Shown here piece after piece: positions 1 through 24,877 of a DNA stretch of 64,000 bases. Position 1 is the stretch's first letter. Every line of letters starts with the position of its first letter. Source of the DNA: Pyxicephalus adspersus (Eukaryota > Chordata > Amphibia > Anura > Pyxicephalidae); NCBI RefSeq assembly GCF_032062135.1, contig NC_092859.1, positions 159,057,037 to 159,121,036 on the forward strand. Direction: 5' to 3'. The position numbers and the translations under genes were made by a program. Below the pieces are notes generated by a model. That model did no database searches. It saw nothing but the letters and a program-made list of their open reading frames with translations, and was not told where the DNA came from.

Positions 1-879
1 AATGAAAATGGCCGATGGGCTGCCAATGTACAAATCCCATGTTAGTAGAAAGAAGATGTTTCCTCCTGGCCGGAAGCTCCCCATAATATCGGTCTGACTT
101 TACGTACTTTGGAATTTATGGCAACATTTATAACGGAGTTCCCAGAACAAGAAGGGAAATCTCCCTCAAGGAGACTCCGGTAGAAACGTATTTGCTGACA
201 GGGTGAAGAAAGTTTTACAATATTAGAATTTTATTTCTTTGTGTCTTTAATGTCCAGGTGATTAGCATCAGACAGAACAGAAAGGGATTAGAATGTCATA
301 GGAAACGTTGATGGATTTATTACCTAAAGTTCTATAGTGCCAACATCTTCAGTGGTTCTGTACAACAATAAAACAAACAATGAAGATCACACAGATGAAG
401 CCCAGCTGAACCACCCGCCATGTAATTTGTACACAGAGGTGGAGTATATATACACAACCATTGTACAAACCGTGAGAATTGGACGGGTTTGTCTCACGTG
501 TCAGTACAACTTGTACGACATTCTCATGTTTTCTGCTCCTCACTGGCCATCTTTCGTACAATCCAAACCAAATCTTTCCCGAATAGTGCAATGAACACCT
601 TCAATTCTATCACTTTGCTCCAGGTATTACCATTTATGTCTCCCAACTGACCCAATTAGAAAATCTGTCCGGTAAAGGAATCATTTCAGACATTTAGTCC
701 AAAATTCTTAAATTTGTATGGGGTTCTAGGATACTGAAATAGCCCCCCTAGGGAAGCTACACGCTACAGTGGAGATGCTGGTGTAGGTAAACTTTGATAT
801 TCCTAATAGCCATCGGTCTCTGAAATATCTCTTATTTGGGTAGCGGTCTCTTTAAGGTCTTTTAAGCTTTTATTATCTT

Positions 880-2240
880 TGTTCTACGCTGTATGGTATT
901 CGAGTTACCTTATATCCCTGCATCTCCCTATGGAAGGACTGCTGGGGTGTCCACTGTTCCTCCCAAGTTTGCAAGGACCGGGACTTCCATTGGTGGTCTC
1001 ACAACCCAGTATCACTGGTAATATAGAGCTATACGCTCCATGGAACTCTTCTTGTATTTAGAAGTCAGACATTACATTGAATATATTATATGGCGGAAAC
1101 GCTCCCTCTGTGGCTCACTAATTTTGAAAGGGCCTGTCGGGATGACCGTCATGGAAAGGGACTCATCACTTCCCTGCATTCCTCCTTGCTGTTCTCACCT
1201 TAGGAAAGCCCTCCTATGTCCTATGCCTGGGCTTTGGAATAAGACTTTGATTGAACTTTTACAAGCCCATAGCTCCATTAATGTAAGAACTCCTATAAAG
1301 GTACCATACCCCATCCCGAATTTCTAAACGTCATCCAATTTTTTCCCCTCTCTGTTTCCGGGGTTGTGGGTCTATTGGAACCATGTATCACATTTGGTGG
1401 ACCACGGGTTCCAAGATGTTGGCCCATGGTATATCTCGCCTATGTGCTTGTATCCTCATCCATGGGTGAAGCTCCTTTTCGGGGGATTGGACTTTCCACC
1501 TATATGTGAGCACATTTTCATCTCTCATATCCTGTGTGGTGCTACACAAACAATAGCTAAGACTTGGAAGTTTCCATCCCTACGGTTGATTGCAAGATAT
1601 CTTTTTTTTGAAAAAAGCAATATTGCTTGACAGACTCAAGAAGTATCAAGAAGATGATATGGCAGCCTTGGGTTGACTTTACTTTCCCCGGTTTGTAATC
1701 TGTTTTCACATATTTAAATCTCTTTTGGCCCTTCTGGTGTTTTATTCGACCACAATTGTGGTGCTGGTTGGGGATCCACATTCTTCTCTTGCTTCACCGG
1801 TCTTCTCCTCATTCCTCCCCACACTTTTTTTCCTTCCCTCCCCCATCCATCTCCTCTCGATTACTTAACGTTAAGGGGTCATTCATATCGCAAGAAATTA
1901 TCTATGATTGAATATGGATACCAACAATATTATGTGACGTTGGGTTTAAGTTTGCTTATAGTCCTGCAAAAGATTGGTCCTTCTGGGATGTGAGTACCAA
2001 CCTTGTTGCTGCCGTAACTTTTTGGTCTCCCCTACTATTCTGTGTGAGAACATCCCTGTTCCACCATAGCACTGACTTAAAATGTGTATGTTAGTAATAT
2101 GTTTATTTTTGTTTGTATAAATAATGCTTGGAAATATAAGTTTGATGTGATACATTATGGAAAAAATTGTTGTCATTGTAGATGTCTTGCGTCCTGAAGA
2201 AATGGACTGTGTTACGCGAAACGCGTAGGACCATATTGCA
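880..2240 (+). mobile_element. Decayed L1/Tx1-like LINE, ORF2 C-terminus and 3' UTR
   Basis: Broken reading frames at 879-1630 include HILCGATQTIAKTWKFPSL, resembling the C-terminal ILxAAxxTIAxxWKxPxxPSL segment of L1/Tx1 ORF2 proteins. About 550 bp downstream is CCTGAAGAA (2193) and CGAAACGCGT (2217-2226), a motif seen six more times in this window. The frames carry stops and shifts, so the copy is dead. Family placement is tentative. Confidence 0.5.
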
Positions 2241-3644
2241 CAGGATTGAACATAAGATATATGAAGCTTTATACAAGTATTTTATATGTTTTAAAGATTT
2301 TTAAGGTAGCGTCCTTGGTAGCAAAAGCCTTCTACTAGAACACAAAGTGCAAGAGTGAAGTGCTAACCTCTGCTGCCCCTGGTATTTTCTGTAATTATAT
2401 TGCAATGCCCCTCTATGGGCTATCCGCATTCCAATGGAACGATGGACCTGACAAGTCACTCAGGTGTATTCTTCCAAGGATCAGTTTCCATTCTTCCATC
2501 TCTGCTCATTCCAGTAGGAACATCGGACTTCTCGGTCTCTGGTGTTGGAGCTTGCACATATTACATCAGGACCATGTAATATATGCGAGCTCTAACCTCT
2601 GGACATGGCAGTCAGAGCCAAACAAGAGAAAGTTGCAAAAGCAGCGTGATCAGCCAGACAAAACAATTTTAATAGTTTCCCACTTAAGATGTGAAATTAT
2701 TTCCTGTTGTTTCATCCCATCGGCCTACTACTGGGTACTCCAGTGAATGCTATGAGAAGGAGATTTTTGTACTTTTTCTTCTGTACTTTTGTACAGAACT
2801 ATTAATCTTATATTATTATATTATTATATTATATTAATTTTATCCCCTAACTACGGCCTGGGTTAGGTTATTGGATACATTGTTAAAAAATCACCAAAGT
2901 TAGTCTACATGTTTTTTCATGACAAGTTTCCTTTCTAATAAAGTCACATGTATATACCGAACAAACAGAGGTGTGAGTGTGTATTGACTCTAGATTACAT
3001 ATGTTATATCTCATTATTTTCAGAATTACGTTCCTCACCTTTGTGCCCGGTCCACAGGACTAATGTCTTCTCGGTAATGCTCATAACACCTGATCGGTGA
3101 CTAACCAGACAGGGCGCGGTCTGCGGTGTAATCCAGGGACAGACTTTGCTGGACAGTTTTTGATCAGCGGACCTTTTCCTTGAAGGAAGTTTATTCCCGA
3201 AGAAAGAAAATCAAAACCTGAAAAGACCATTGCGAAGTGTGAATGCCAAAATGTCGAAGTGCAATATAAAAGTTTTAGGAAATCAGAACAAAAGATATTT
3301 ACAATGAAGATTTTTTTGGATTTTCTCTGCTGCTCTGGTCAGCTGCTGGAAATAATAACAGATATTTCCGGATGTGGTAGCATATCTCACTCAATCCATG
3401 TGTCGGGGTTAGGCACCACATGCAAAACTAAATAAACAAGGCATCAAAATAGACAATTTTTTAACAAAGAAACATATTATCCATCTAAAAACATTTTAGG
3501 AACGTTCATAATAATTTCAAAGGTTTGTACAATCTCAATCATATTCGACGCGTTTCACAGAAAACATTCGCTTCTTCAGGAATTTGTTGAGCTTTAGAAT
3601 TTTTTTGCATAACATTATTAACAAATGCAAATAGAAATATATCA

Positions 3645-4365
3645 AAAATGTACAAAGCATTGGTCAGACCACATCTGGAATATGCAGTCTAGTTTAGGGA
3701 CATTGTGGAATTGGAGAGAGTGCAGAGAAGGACAACTAAACTAATAAAAGGAATGGAGGAGCTCCGCTATGAGGAGAGATTAGCTGAACTGAATCTATTC
3801 TCCCTTGAGAAGAGACGTATAAGGGGGGATATGATCACCCGGTATAAATATGAAAAAGGGTCCATATAGAGAACTCTCTTCCCCATTACTCACTGTAAGA
3901 TCATTACAAAGCACAAGGGGGCGCTCTTTGCATCTGGAGGAAAAGAAGTTTAAGCTCCGGATAAGGAAGGGATTCTTCACTGTAAGGTCTGTGAAAATGT
4001 GGAATCGGCTCCCTCAGGAAGAAGTTTCAGCAATAGATTGCGTTAGATAGCAATAGATTACTATAGATTGCGTTAAGAAAAAGCTGGATGATTTCTAGAA
4101 GCACAGAATATAACTGGGGATTAAGGATTTATAGTAAAGATAACAGAGACTGCTGATCCAGGGAACATCCGATTGCCTCATGGAATCCGGAAGGAATTTT
4201 TTTCCCGTTGAAGCAAATTGTACCCGGGGTTTTTTGCCTTCCTCTGGACCAAATATGTCTTATAGGGTTTTATATCTGGGATATGTTTATTTCCCCAGGG
4301 GTTGAACTTGATGGACTTTTGTCTTTTATCACCCTAACCTACTATGTAACTATGTAAAAATACAA
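3645..4365 (+). mobile_element. CR1/L2-like LINE fragment, reverse transcriptase C-terminus and 3' tail
   Basis: Translates, with frameshifts, to [53 protein letters not shown] and [20 protein letters not shown], the well-known end of CR1/L2/jockey-type ORF2 proteins. It is followed by a 3' segment with GATTGCC..GGAAGGAATTTTTTTCCC and TTTTTTGCCTTCCTCTGGA. Internal stops show it is inactive. Confidence 0.8.
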
Positions 4366-5291
4366 TACAGCATCCCGGTTCTCCTCAACCCAACCAGATC
4401 TCCTCCCCACCCAAACTTAATTATAAAAAAATCTCCAAATACATTTCTAAATATCTGCTGTCCCCGGGCTGGTCCTTTTTCTTCTTCCTCTATGGAAATG
4501 GTTGGTGGTCCATGAAGAGGAGTGAATATAATAAACTAATCTGCCTGGTGTTTTGCCACATCCCAGGTGCATAAAACATTAACACGTTCCAAAAAGGAAA
4601 CAAAGTGACTTTATAGGCATAAATATAAAAATATATACTAAACCTTTATTTTATTATAGCAATCATGGTATATTCCCGGGTTTACAGGAAGGGGATTAAT
4701 GACATTAGATGGTTGGTAATTCAACCTAAAGGGGGGCTGTACAGTGTGCAAAGTAAGTGAAAAAAATGACAAATAATTTGTTTGTAGACTAAAACAAAGA
4801 CCTAAAAACCGATTGCCGACCTACCCCAAGATAAGGCTTCCTGTACCGGCGCCCACTTGTAGCAATCTATTTATATCTATAATATATATAGTAAAATAAT
4901 AACTATATTATTCTTTATTTTTTCTTTACAGGAAATGGAGGTGTTATAGAAGCAATGCTTTCTGTGTGTAAATTACAGTGAATAAGATAAGGAAGGATTC
5001 ACAGGAAACTTCTGTCTAGTCACTCAAGACTCTAGGAGGAGAAAGTAGGTGAAAAGGATTTCACAGAATGTACAGGATTGGGACACAATGGTAATAAACG
5101 CAGCAATAAACCATCTGCGGTGTGTAATTCCATCATCCTCATGCTGCCTCCATGTGACATTTGTTGGGTTGGCTCCTGATTGTACCAATCTGGACGGTAA
5201 AGTCGGCCCTCATGCCCATGCTAGGAACAAAATATAACAAATCCTCTTTTGGTCCATAAAAAGTGCCAACCCTTCGGGTCATACGGGACTG

Positions 5292-5349
5292 CGGTTTTAT
5301 ACCTTTTGCACTGGTGACTTAAGTCACCAGTGCAAAAGGTATAAAACCG
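5292..5349. repeat. Perfect 58-bp palindrome, no spacer
   Basis: Arms of 29 bp (CGGTTTTATACC...GGTGACTT and its exact inverse) meet at position 5320/5321. The first flanking pair breaks symmetry. It lies in an AT-rich, repeat-containing region upstream of R3HCC1. It could be two transposon ends fused head to head. Confidence 0.95.
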
Positions 5350-5434
5350 GTATAAATATAATATATATAAAGGTATATAAAAGATAAGTTTTGTGTTTGA
5401 TATTTGGTTGTTTTTGTCGGAGGATCATCTAATC

Positions 5435-5560
5435 CAGGGGTGTCAAACTCTGGCCCGGGGGCCAAATCTGGCCCCCAACCTCCTTTTTTTTGGCTCCAAA
5501 AAGAAATCCTAAATATTAACTGCAGCTGGCCCGCCGCAGCATTGAAATAGTGCCGCTACT
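5435..5560 (+). mobile_element. hAT-like transposon end
   Basis: Begins CAGGGGTGTCAAACTC then TGGCCCGGGGGCCAAATCTGG, resembling the terminal inverted repeat of Charlie/hAT-type elements. The opposite end was not found, so the element is partial or its limits are unclear. Confidence 0.5.
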
Positions 5561-6596
5561 ACAATTCCCAATATCACTCACGTCCATAGACCAGCAAGCT
5601 CTCTGCCTATGTGTGGCCCCGTATTAGACTGTTTTATGCTTGGTTGTTTTATGCTTGGACTGTTTTATAGATGCAAATAATGCCGGGAATTTCAATGAAG
5701 AGGGAGAGTTCCAGCAGCGGGCCACTCATAAGATTTAGCTCGGCATTGGCCCCGTCTGCCATTTCCAGCACTCCCCCTCAGCTTTTCCTTGCTACCCCAA
5801 GGCATGGACTGGAATGGTTGGATTTTCATAGAAGAATATTAATTTTATTATTGTTAGTCTGTGCAAAAAGCTTACCATTAAAATTTAACTCAGAAGAGGC
5901 ATAACATTTTTATTTAAATAAATTCTTATACTACAGTTTAAGCCTCTTCATGAGTGTTTACCAATAAATTACATTCAAAAACATTTTTCCTACATTATAC
6001 AAATTAATTATACATTTATTTTACATTATTCCATTTTTAGGTACCTGGGGAGCCTATAGTGGGGACTTCTCTCTACATCCCCATGACAGCTCACATAATA
6101 AATGTAATCTTTAACCCTTCTACCTAAACTTTCAGTATTACCCCCATTTACCTTTAATGATATTCAGGTGTTTCTACTATCCAGGTTCCTGCTTTGAGCT
6201 AAGGGTAGACCCTCTTACACTAAAGGATTTCTCCGACTTCCAATATTCTATAAGCCAAGAAGAGAAGGTTACCACAACTTACTTTACAATAAACTAGAAT
6301 AACCAACAGTTTAGTTTGTGAATAGCAGCCAACCTTAAAGTAAGTGCTATCCCCTGTATAAGTCTCTCTAAGACTTATTTCTATTATTTCTATTTAGAAT
6401 CACTAGTTTTTCCTCCAACTGAGTACTTTGTAGTTCAACTTCCAGCTCACCTACTCCTTTACAAGTAATCCAAGTAATATTTGGATACCAAGTAAGTTGA
6501 AACATACTTCTCAAAATGACTTACCTTACCTATCATAAGCCCATCATTTCTATGTCACTGATGTATTTTTTTCTTTTGTTTATACCACTGTGCAAT

Positions 6597-6760
6597 TATT
6601 ATTATTTTTATTATTATTAATAATAATAATAAACAGGATTTATATAGCGCTAACATATTAAGCAGCTCTGTACAATAAAAAGGGGTGGCAAATGACAGAC
6701 AGATACAGACAGTGACACAGGAGGAGGAGAGGACCCTGACCCGAAGAGCTTACAATCTAG
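6597..6760 (-). repeat. Dispersed repeat family B, copy 1
   Basis: (ATT)n followed by AAACAGGATTTATATAGCGC, CTCTGTACAATAAA..GGGGTGGCAAATGACAGACAG and ends AGAGCTTACAATCTAG. Five other copies in the window. Strand is set so that the AT-rich tail is 3'. Confidence 0.85.
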
Positions 6761-7825
6761 GAGGTGGGGGAAGTATCACACAATAGGAGGGGGATATGGA
6801 ATGGTGGGAAGTAGTGAGGGTTTAGGAGACAGAAGAAGACGGGTAGGTGAGGGGGAAGCGTTTCTGATAGCGTATTTCTAGAAAGATACGTATACAGATA
6901 TACAGATATATATATGTATAATATAAACACAAAGGCACAAATTACAGGAATAATTCTATATACGTGCATATCAATAAACTAAGAAATGTGCTACAAACAA
7001 GTAAAAAACAACTCGCAGCTAATCCGAGCAGGAAAGGGTTATAGAACATTGGAAGCTTAAATCACTCTGGGCCAAGAACTGGCAAAACCGGGCCACACAT
7101 TACAGCAAGAGTCACAGGACTGTTTTAGGATATATTCAGAATGGAAATGGCAGCAATTCAGAAGGGAACCCCGGAGATCTTCATGTATCAAATTTGTACA
7201 AATATTGTAAAGTAAAGTGAAGGTGTATACAATTTACTTCATAAACTTATCATTGCCCGAAAAACTTTTGTGTATATAAATATTGCTTATATATTGCTTA
7301 TGCCCAAATGAATTCCATGTTATAAAACGAGACTTCATGTGTAGTCCCAGATGCCCGGAATGGAACGTGTGCAGGGCAATATCCGCTGTCTGCTGACCTC
7401 AAACCCAGTTTCACTCGACTTTCTCCTCCTCCCACTATTTAACCTTTCTCTCAATTATCTCAGATTAAATATTCCACATTACTAAACGTCTACGGTAATG
7501 ACCACAATAAAATATAATACTGTAATGTCTCCTTTTATCTTTTATCATAGATATGGCTCAAAAATAAAAATCATTAATGCCAATACTGCAAATCACATGA
7601 AACTGCATTTATAAGAAATGGGAGTCAATCTGCAATTCCTGTATTCATCATCTGTGAATGTGCCAGCACAACACTACATGATTCAGTATTAATTATTTCT
7701 TATTTAAAAAGCACCTTCATCTACTGTAGTGCTGTACAAAGTACAATAGGGACCGCAGTCATATCTATACAGTGGGAATGTCCAAATATACAAAAATATT
7801 CCAGAATATAAAAATAGCACAATAC

Positions 7826-7950
7826 ATCTGGAGGAAAAGAAGTTTAAGCTCAGGATAAGGAAGGGATTCTTCACTGTAAGGTCTGTGAAAATGTGGAGTC
7901 ATCTCCAGGAAGGAGTTTCAGCAACTACTATAGATTGCTTTAAGGAAAAC
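7826..7950 (+). mobile_element. Short CR1/L2-like LINE fragment
   Basis: Nearly identical to part of the copy at 3.9-4.0 kb: encodes [20 protein letters not shown] and a degraded MW..L motif. Truncated at both ends. Confidence 0.75.
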
Positions 7951-8654
7951 ATTTGCAACTTATTAGCAGACGTACCATACATTAGGTTTATAATCATGTA
8001 CCGCATCCCAATACAAATTACCACTTTAATATTTCAAAAAATACATTTGGGACTTTTAAGGCACCATATATTTAACATTTCTCTTTCCAGAAAGACTTTT
8101 TAACCATATAACTTATATATTTGATTTTTTAAGTAACCTTATAAAAACATTTTATTTTAAAAACAAGACAAAAGTACTTGCATACATACAAACATGCGCC
8201 CAAAGAAAACACTAACGTAAAAATGAGAAGGAATATAAAGTTCCTTGTTTCCGGTGGGATTGCAGCGCGGATCCAAAGTCGCCTTTATTAGAGCTGCGCC
8301 TGTTTAATCATAAATATATCAACATGTACATTGCTAAATGATCAATCCTATATAACAACATGTGCAGGGGCCATACACTTATGTCAGTAAATATTTGGAA
8401 AGAGAAAACTTTTTTCTTATTTGGGTTCTGTACATTACCGCAATAAATTTTAAATGAAAACAAAGGACATAGGGAGCAATGTTTCTCACATATGTTCTTC
8501 ATGATTATCTGAAAATCTTGTTACAATAATAATCTTTGTTTTTGTTAATTCTCTTTTAGATGGAGAATTGTATAGGATCCCTGATCAAGAGTTTTCTTTT
8601 ACTTTCTGATTTGTCTTTTTTAATAATCTTTGCTGTAGTTATTTTGCAGCTATC

Positions 8655-9172
8655 ATCTCCATGATACCCCACTGACCCCCTCACACCCCTCTATGATACC
8701 CCACTGACCCCGTCACACCCCTCTATGATACCCCACTGACCCCCTCATACCCCTTTATGATACCCCCACTGACCCCCTCACACCCCTCTATGATACCCCA
8801 CTGACCCCCTCACCCTCCCTCAATGATACCACCTGACCACCTCACACCCCTCTATGATACCCACTGACCCCCCTCCATGATACCCCACTGACCCCGTCAC
8901 ACCCCTCTATGATACACCACTGACCCCCTCACCCCTTCCATGATACCCCACTGACCCCCTCACACCCCTCCATGATACACCACTGACCCCGTCACCCCCT
9001 CCATGATACCCCACTGACTCCCTCCATGATATCCCACTGACCCCGTCACACCCCTCTATGATACACCACTGACCCCCTCACCCCCTCCATGATACCCCAC
9101 TGACCCCCTCACACCCCTCCATGATACCCCACTGACCCCCTCACACTCCTCTACGATACCCCACTGACCACA
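8655..9172. repeat. Minisatellite, 32-bp unit
   Basis: About 16 units of TGATACCCCACTGACCCCCT followed by CACACCCCTCTA, with partial and shortened units. Strongly C-rich on the + strand. It ends about 95 bp before the putative R3HCC1 promoter block. Confidence 0.95.
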
Positions 9173-9264
9173 TTCCAGTTCTTACTTATAGTTACCAGAA
9201 CTGATCCCCAAATAATTGCCCCCTTCCCTCCCTGTTTTCCTCCCATTTAGCTACCTCCTGGTGT

Positions 9265-9426
9265 GTATTAATGAGAGGATCCGCCAGGTGGCGGTGTGTC
9301 CAATAGGTCATGTATTACTGAGAGGTACCACCAGATGACGCTGTGTCTAACCAGTCAGGTATTACTGACGCTGTGACTAATCAGTCATGTATTACTAAGA
9401 AGTGCCGCTAGGAGCGCTGTGTTCCG
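9265..9426 (+). promoter_or_regulatory. Putative R3HCC1 promoter block made of degenerate ~55-bp repeats
   Basis: Three to four imperfect copies of a unit containing GTATTACTGAGAGG..CCGCCAGGTGGCG..GTGTCCAATAGG run up to the candidate first exon. Each carries a GTGT/GTGAC-TAA-like block and the first holds a CCAAT box. There is no clear TATA box. Assignment as a promoter is inference from position and composition. Confidence 0.3.
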
Positions 9427-9477
9427 GTGAGTTCTCTGTAGAGCGGGAAGAAAGAGAAGGCCGGTCTGTCCTGTCAG
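9427..9477 (+). other. R3HCC1: Candidate non-coding first exon of R3HCC1 (5' UTR)
   Basis: A purine-rich stretch ends in CTGTCAG followed by donor GTACGG at 9478. An alternative strong donor, CCG|GTGAGT, lies at 9427. No ATG suitable for the downstream frame is present. The position, just after a CCAAT-containing repeat block and upstream of the first recognisable coding exon, fits a promoter-proximal exon. No transcript evidence is available, and the transcription start is not visible. Confidence 0.3.
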
Positions 9478-9939
9478 GTACGGGGGGGGATGAGTAATGA
9501 GGGTCGGTGTCTGGGCACCGAGCCCCGGTGCAAGGCCCCCGGTTCTGCGATATAATTACACCGCCAGGCACAACATTCCATCTGCTGTAATATTCTCTCC
9601 TGCACGGGGAATGCTGGGACTTGTAGTCCTCTATACATTTATATTATGGTGGGGGAGGGGCCCTGTCAGTTCTGTGTGGTGAAGGAATCCTGAAGAGATG
9701 ATTGGAGGCCGCACTGCTGGCTGCCCATAGAAAATGCTGATTTCCTGGCTGCTACAGACATTAGAGGTGGGGGGTCTGACACCCCCTGACCTATTGGGGT
9801 CATCGCATGGGTCTGGTGGTCCAGCCATGGGGTCCTATGGGGCGATCTGGGGAGCGAGACCCCCAGCTGTTATCTGGGCTGACCCAGTGCTGTCACCAAG
9901 CTGCTAGGGACCCCAACTGTAACCCCAAAGCTGCAGGGG

Positions 9940-10260
9940 ATCTATTTGTATCAAATACCTGCCGAGGGGCCCCTAGTAGCATCGTGTACGTTACTAGGGG
10001 CCCCCCGGCAGGTGCACAATGCTAATAGGGACTAATCGTGCCCCAGGCAGGGGGCCCCTAGCAGCTTCGTGCGCCTGCAGGGGGGCCACCTAGTAGTGTA
10101 GAATTGTTCACCCGCAGGGGGACCCCCAGTAGTGTCATACACCTGCAGGAGGCCCCCTGGTAGTGTTGAGCACCTGCAGGGGTCCCCGGTAGCATTGTAC
10201 AGTTGCTGAGGGTCCCCTAGTAGTGTGGTACTCCTGCAGGGGGACCCCATAGTTCTAATT
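9940..10260. repeat. Degenerate tandem repeat, ~37-bp unit
   Basis: Units built on ACCTGCAGGGGG and CCCCTAGTAGTGT repeat seven to eight times with many changes. In R3HCC1 intron 1. Confidence 0.75.
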
Positions 10261-10669
10261 ATCGTTCAGAAAACCCATAGACGCATCACTGAGGTGTTGA
10301 GGACCCCCCACTTGTACCCCAAAGCTGCAAGGAAGACCTTGTGCTTCAGTGGACCCTATATGTACCCCAAAGTTTCTAATCCTAAATTGTACTTTATAGC
10401 TGTGGGGTACCCCTAATTTTATCCCAAAGACATGGGGCTCCCCACATTACATTCCAAAACTGCAGAGAGCCCACAAGTCATAAAAGAAACCTGCAGGGGA
10501 CCCCAATTATTACCTCATAGGGAACCCTATTTTATAACTGGAGGGGACTTTTAGTTCCCACAGGGGACCCCAAATAATACCTCATAGGAGCATGGCACCC
10601 AACGTTGTATATTTTACCTGCATGGGACCCGTTTGTGCCCTGTAGCTGCAGAGGACCGCCAGTCATGTG

Positions 10670-11020
10670 CCTGATCCTGTTCCTTTATGGGCCGGCCCTG
10701 AGATCTTGGGGAGTGCTTTGGCCTTATGGTCAGGCGCTCTCCCTTACTGGGCATCTCTCTTCGGGGGAGCTCCCAGCCTAGTATCCGTTGGGACTGCCTA
10801 TGCAGGCCCATAGAGAAAAGGACCCCGTCTGACTTCGGTCATACGGGCTAGTAGGTCCACTCCGGCTTTGGCTGGATGGCCTTAGTACCCAGCTTCCGTC
10901 AGGAGCCTTGCCCCAGGGGGTCTGGGGAAATTGGGTGGCCCTTCCTCTTTAGAGGAGGGATCACCATAGTAGTGCACGTTTTTTGTTTGGTGTTTTTGCA
11001 CTTTTTTTTCCCTGAAGACA
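10670..11020 (+). repeat. Unclassified dispersed repeat F, copy 1
   Basis: TTTGGCCTTATGGTCAGGCG, CTCTCCCTTACTGGGC, CTGACTTCGGTCATACGGG and a final TTTTTGCACTTTTTTTTCCC. Matches the inverse of 25480-25860 over its length. In R3HCC1 intron 1. Confidence 0.6.
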
Positions 11021-11198
11021 GGGTTTTTATTTAGTGGATCACGTTTCGTGAGATTCGAAAAAAAAATCCACTTTGCTTGCCAGGGTCACCCGGAAATCCC
11101 GGCTTACCTTGGGAACTAATGAACTCTCCTCCAGACAGATGGCAATAAAAGCCTGCCGTAGGTTTTCTCCCTCCCCGTTGGTCACTCCAAATCCAACC

Positions 11199-11365
11199 CA
11201 GTATTCTCCCCAGAAATGTTTTTAAGCTGTATGGGAAGAAGCTGTAGTAAGTGGCAGCCCCTATACTGTGACCAAACTCTTCAGTAATCACCCAAAAAAC
11301 AGCTGGGTGTTTATTAAAAAGTGCTGGGTGGTGCACCCAGCTAAAAGGGTCTGGGGAGAACATTG
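11199..11365. mobile_element. MITE family C, copy 1
   Basis: Starts CAGTATTCTCCCCAG and ends CTGGGGAGAACATTG, imperfect inverted ends that also share AGCTAAAAGG/TTTTAAGCTG. Internal CACCCAAAAAACAGC and GGTGGTGCACCCAGC blocks. In R3HCC1 intron 1. Confidence 0.7.
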
Positions 11366-11772
11366 CAACTACCAAAATCGTAAAGAATTTTTGTCATTAT
11401 TTTTGTTATGCCTGATATCCGGCACTTTGCTAATACGGAGACAACACTTTATGAGGATCCTCCAATCTCTGTGTTGTCGCCCTGTCACGCACCTCCTGTC
11501 CAGATTGCAAGGAGCCATGCTCATAGTGCCTTTAGTGTTATCACCATTGGAAATCCTGGGCATTGATGTTCAGCTGCTGCTGAAATTGGTGCCTGCAGGT
11601 TGGAGATCAGCAACACCAAGGTGATGAAAGGTTAAATCGTTTCTTTCAGACCTGTGGTGTGATGCCGCGCAGTTGGCAGCCCCCAGGTGCACAATACACC
11701 GGTGTGGTGCTGTTAGTTCAGTATTCTTCCTTGATAGGGAAGAAGCTGTGGGCAGGTGGCAGCTGCTGTATT

Positions 11773-11920
11773 GCAGTGTTCTCCCTGGCCTCTTTTAGAC
11801 AGGCGCACCACCCGGCACTTTTCAGTGACCACCCAAAAACTGTTTTTGGGTGGTCACTGAAGAGTTGGGTTCTTCGGCTTCTTCCCACCCGGCTTAAAAA
11901 AATTCCTGGGTTGAATACTG
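11773..11920. mobile_element. MITE family C, copy 2
   Basis: CAGTGTTCTCCCTGG start, GGCGCACCACCCGGC, a 41-nt hairpin at its centre, then CTTCCCACCCGGCTTAAAAA and TTGAATACTG. In R3HCC1 intron 1. Confidence 0.7.
11821..11861. repeat. 41-nt near-perfect hairpin
   Basis: Two 20-bp exactly complementary arms (TTCAGTGACC... and ...GGTCACTGAA) around one unpaired T. Internal to MITE copy 2. Confidence 0.9.
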
Positions 11921-12018
11921 TATTGTGACCCAAGTTATCAGTAACCACCCAAAAACAGCCGGGTGTTTACTGAAAAGTGCCGGGTGGTGCGCCCAGCTAA
12001 AAGGGGCCGGGGAGATGA
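11921..12018. mobile_element. MITE family C, copy 3 (partial, opposite orientation)
   Basis: CACCCAAAAACAGCCGGGTG, GGTGGTGCGCCCAGC and GGGGCCGGGGAGA. It directly abuts copy 2 and reads in the inverse orientation. Confidence 0.65.
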
Positions 12019-12138
12019 CTATAGCTATATCAATGTCTTTGCAAATGGGGAGATTACTATCATCACATAAGCCAATTATACAAATGTATTCAGTCACTGT
12101 TTGTAAACGTTAAGCTTTAAATATGTTCATCTCTTTAG

Positions 12139-24877
<12,739 letters not shown>

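Larger units (their letters stand above)
1..9264. other. Upstream flank of R3HCC1: no gene supported
   Basis: Only repeats are identifiable here (listed separately). 1-880, 2.3-3.5, 4.4-5.2, 5.8-6.6, 6.8-7.8 and 8.0-8.6 kb show AT-rich sequence without recognisable coding or RNA features. In human, CHMP7 is the next gene on this side; no CHMP7-like exon is seen. Confidence 0.6.
9478..12138 (+). other. R3HCC1 intron 1: no exon recognised
   Basis: Between the candidate 5' UTR exon and the first coding exon. It holds a degenerate CCTGCAGGGGG-type tandem repeat (about 9.94-10.26 kb), a dispersed repeat copy (10.67-11.02 kb) and three segments of a MITE family (11.20-12.02 kb). A small exon carrying the R3HCC1 start codon may be hidden here, but I could not identify one. 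Confidence 0.5.
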
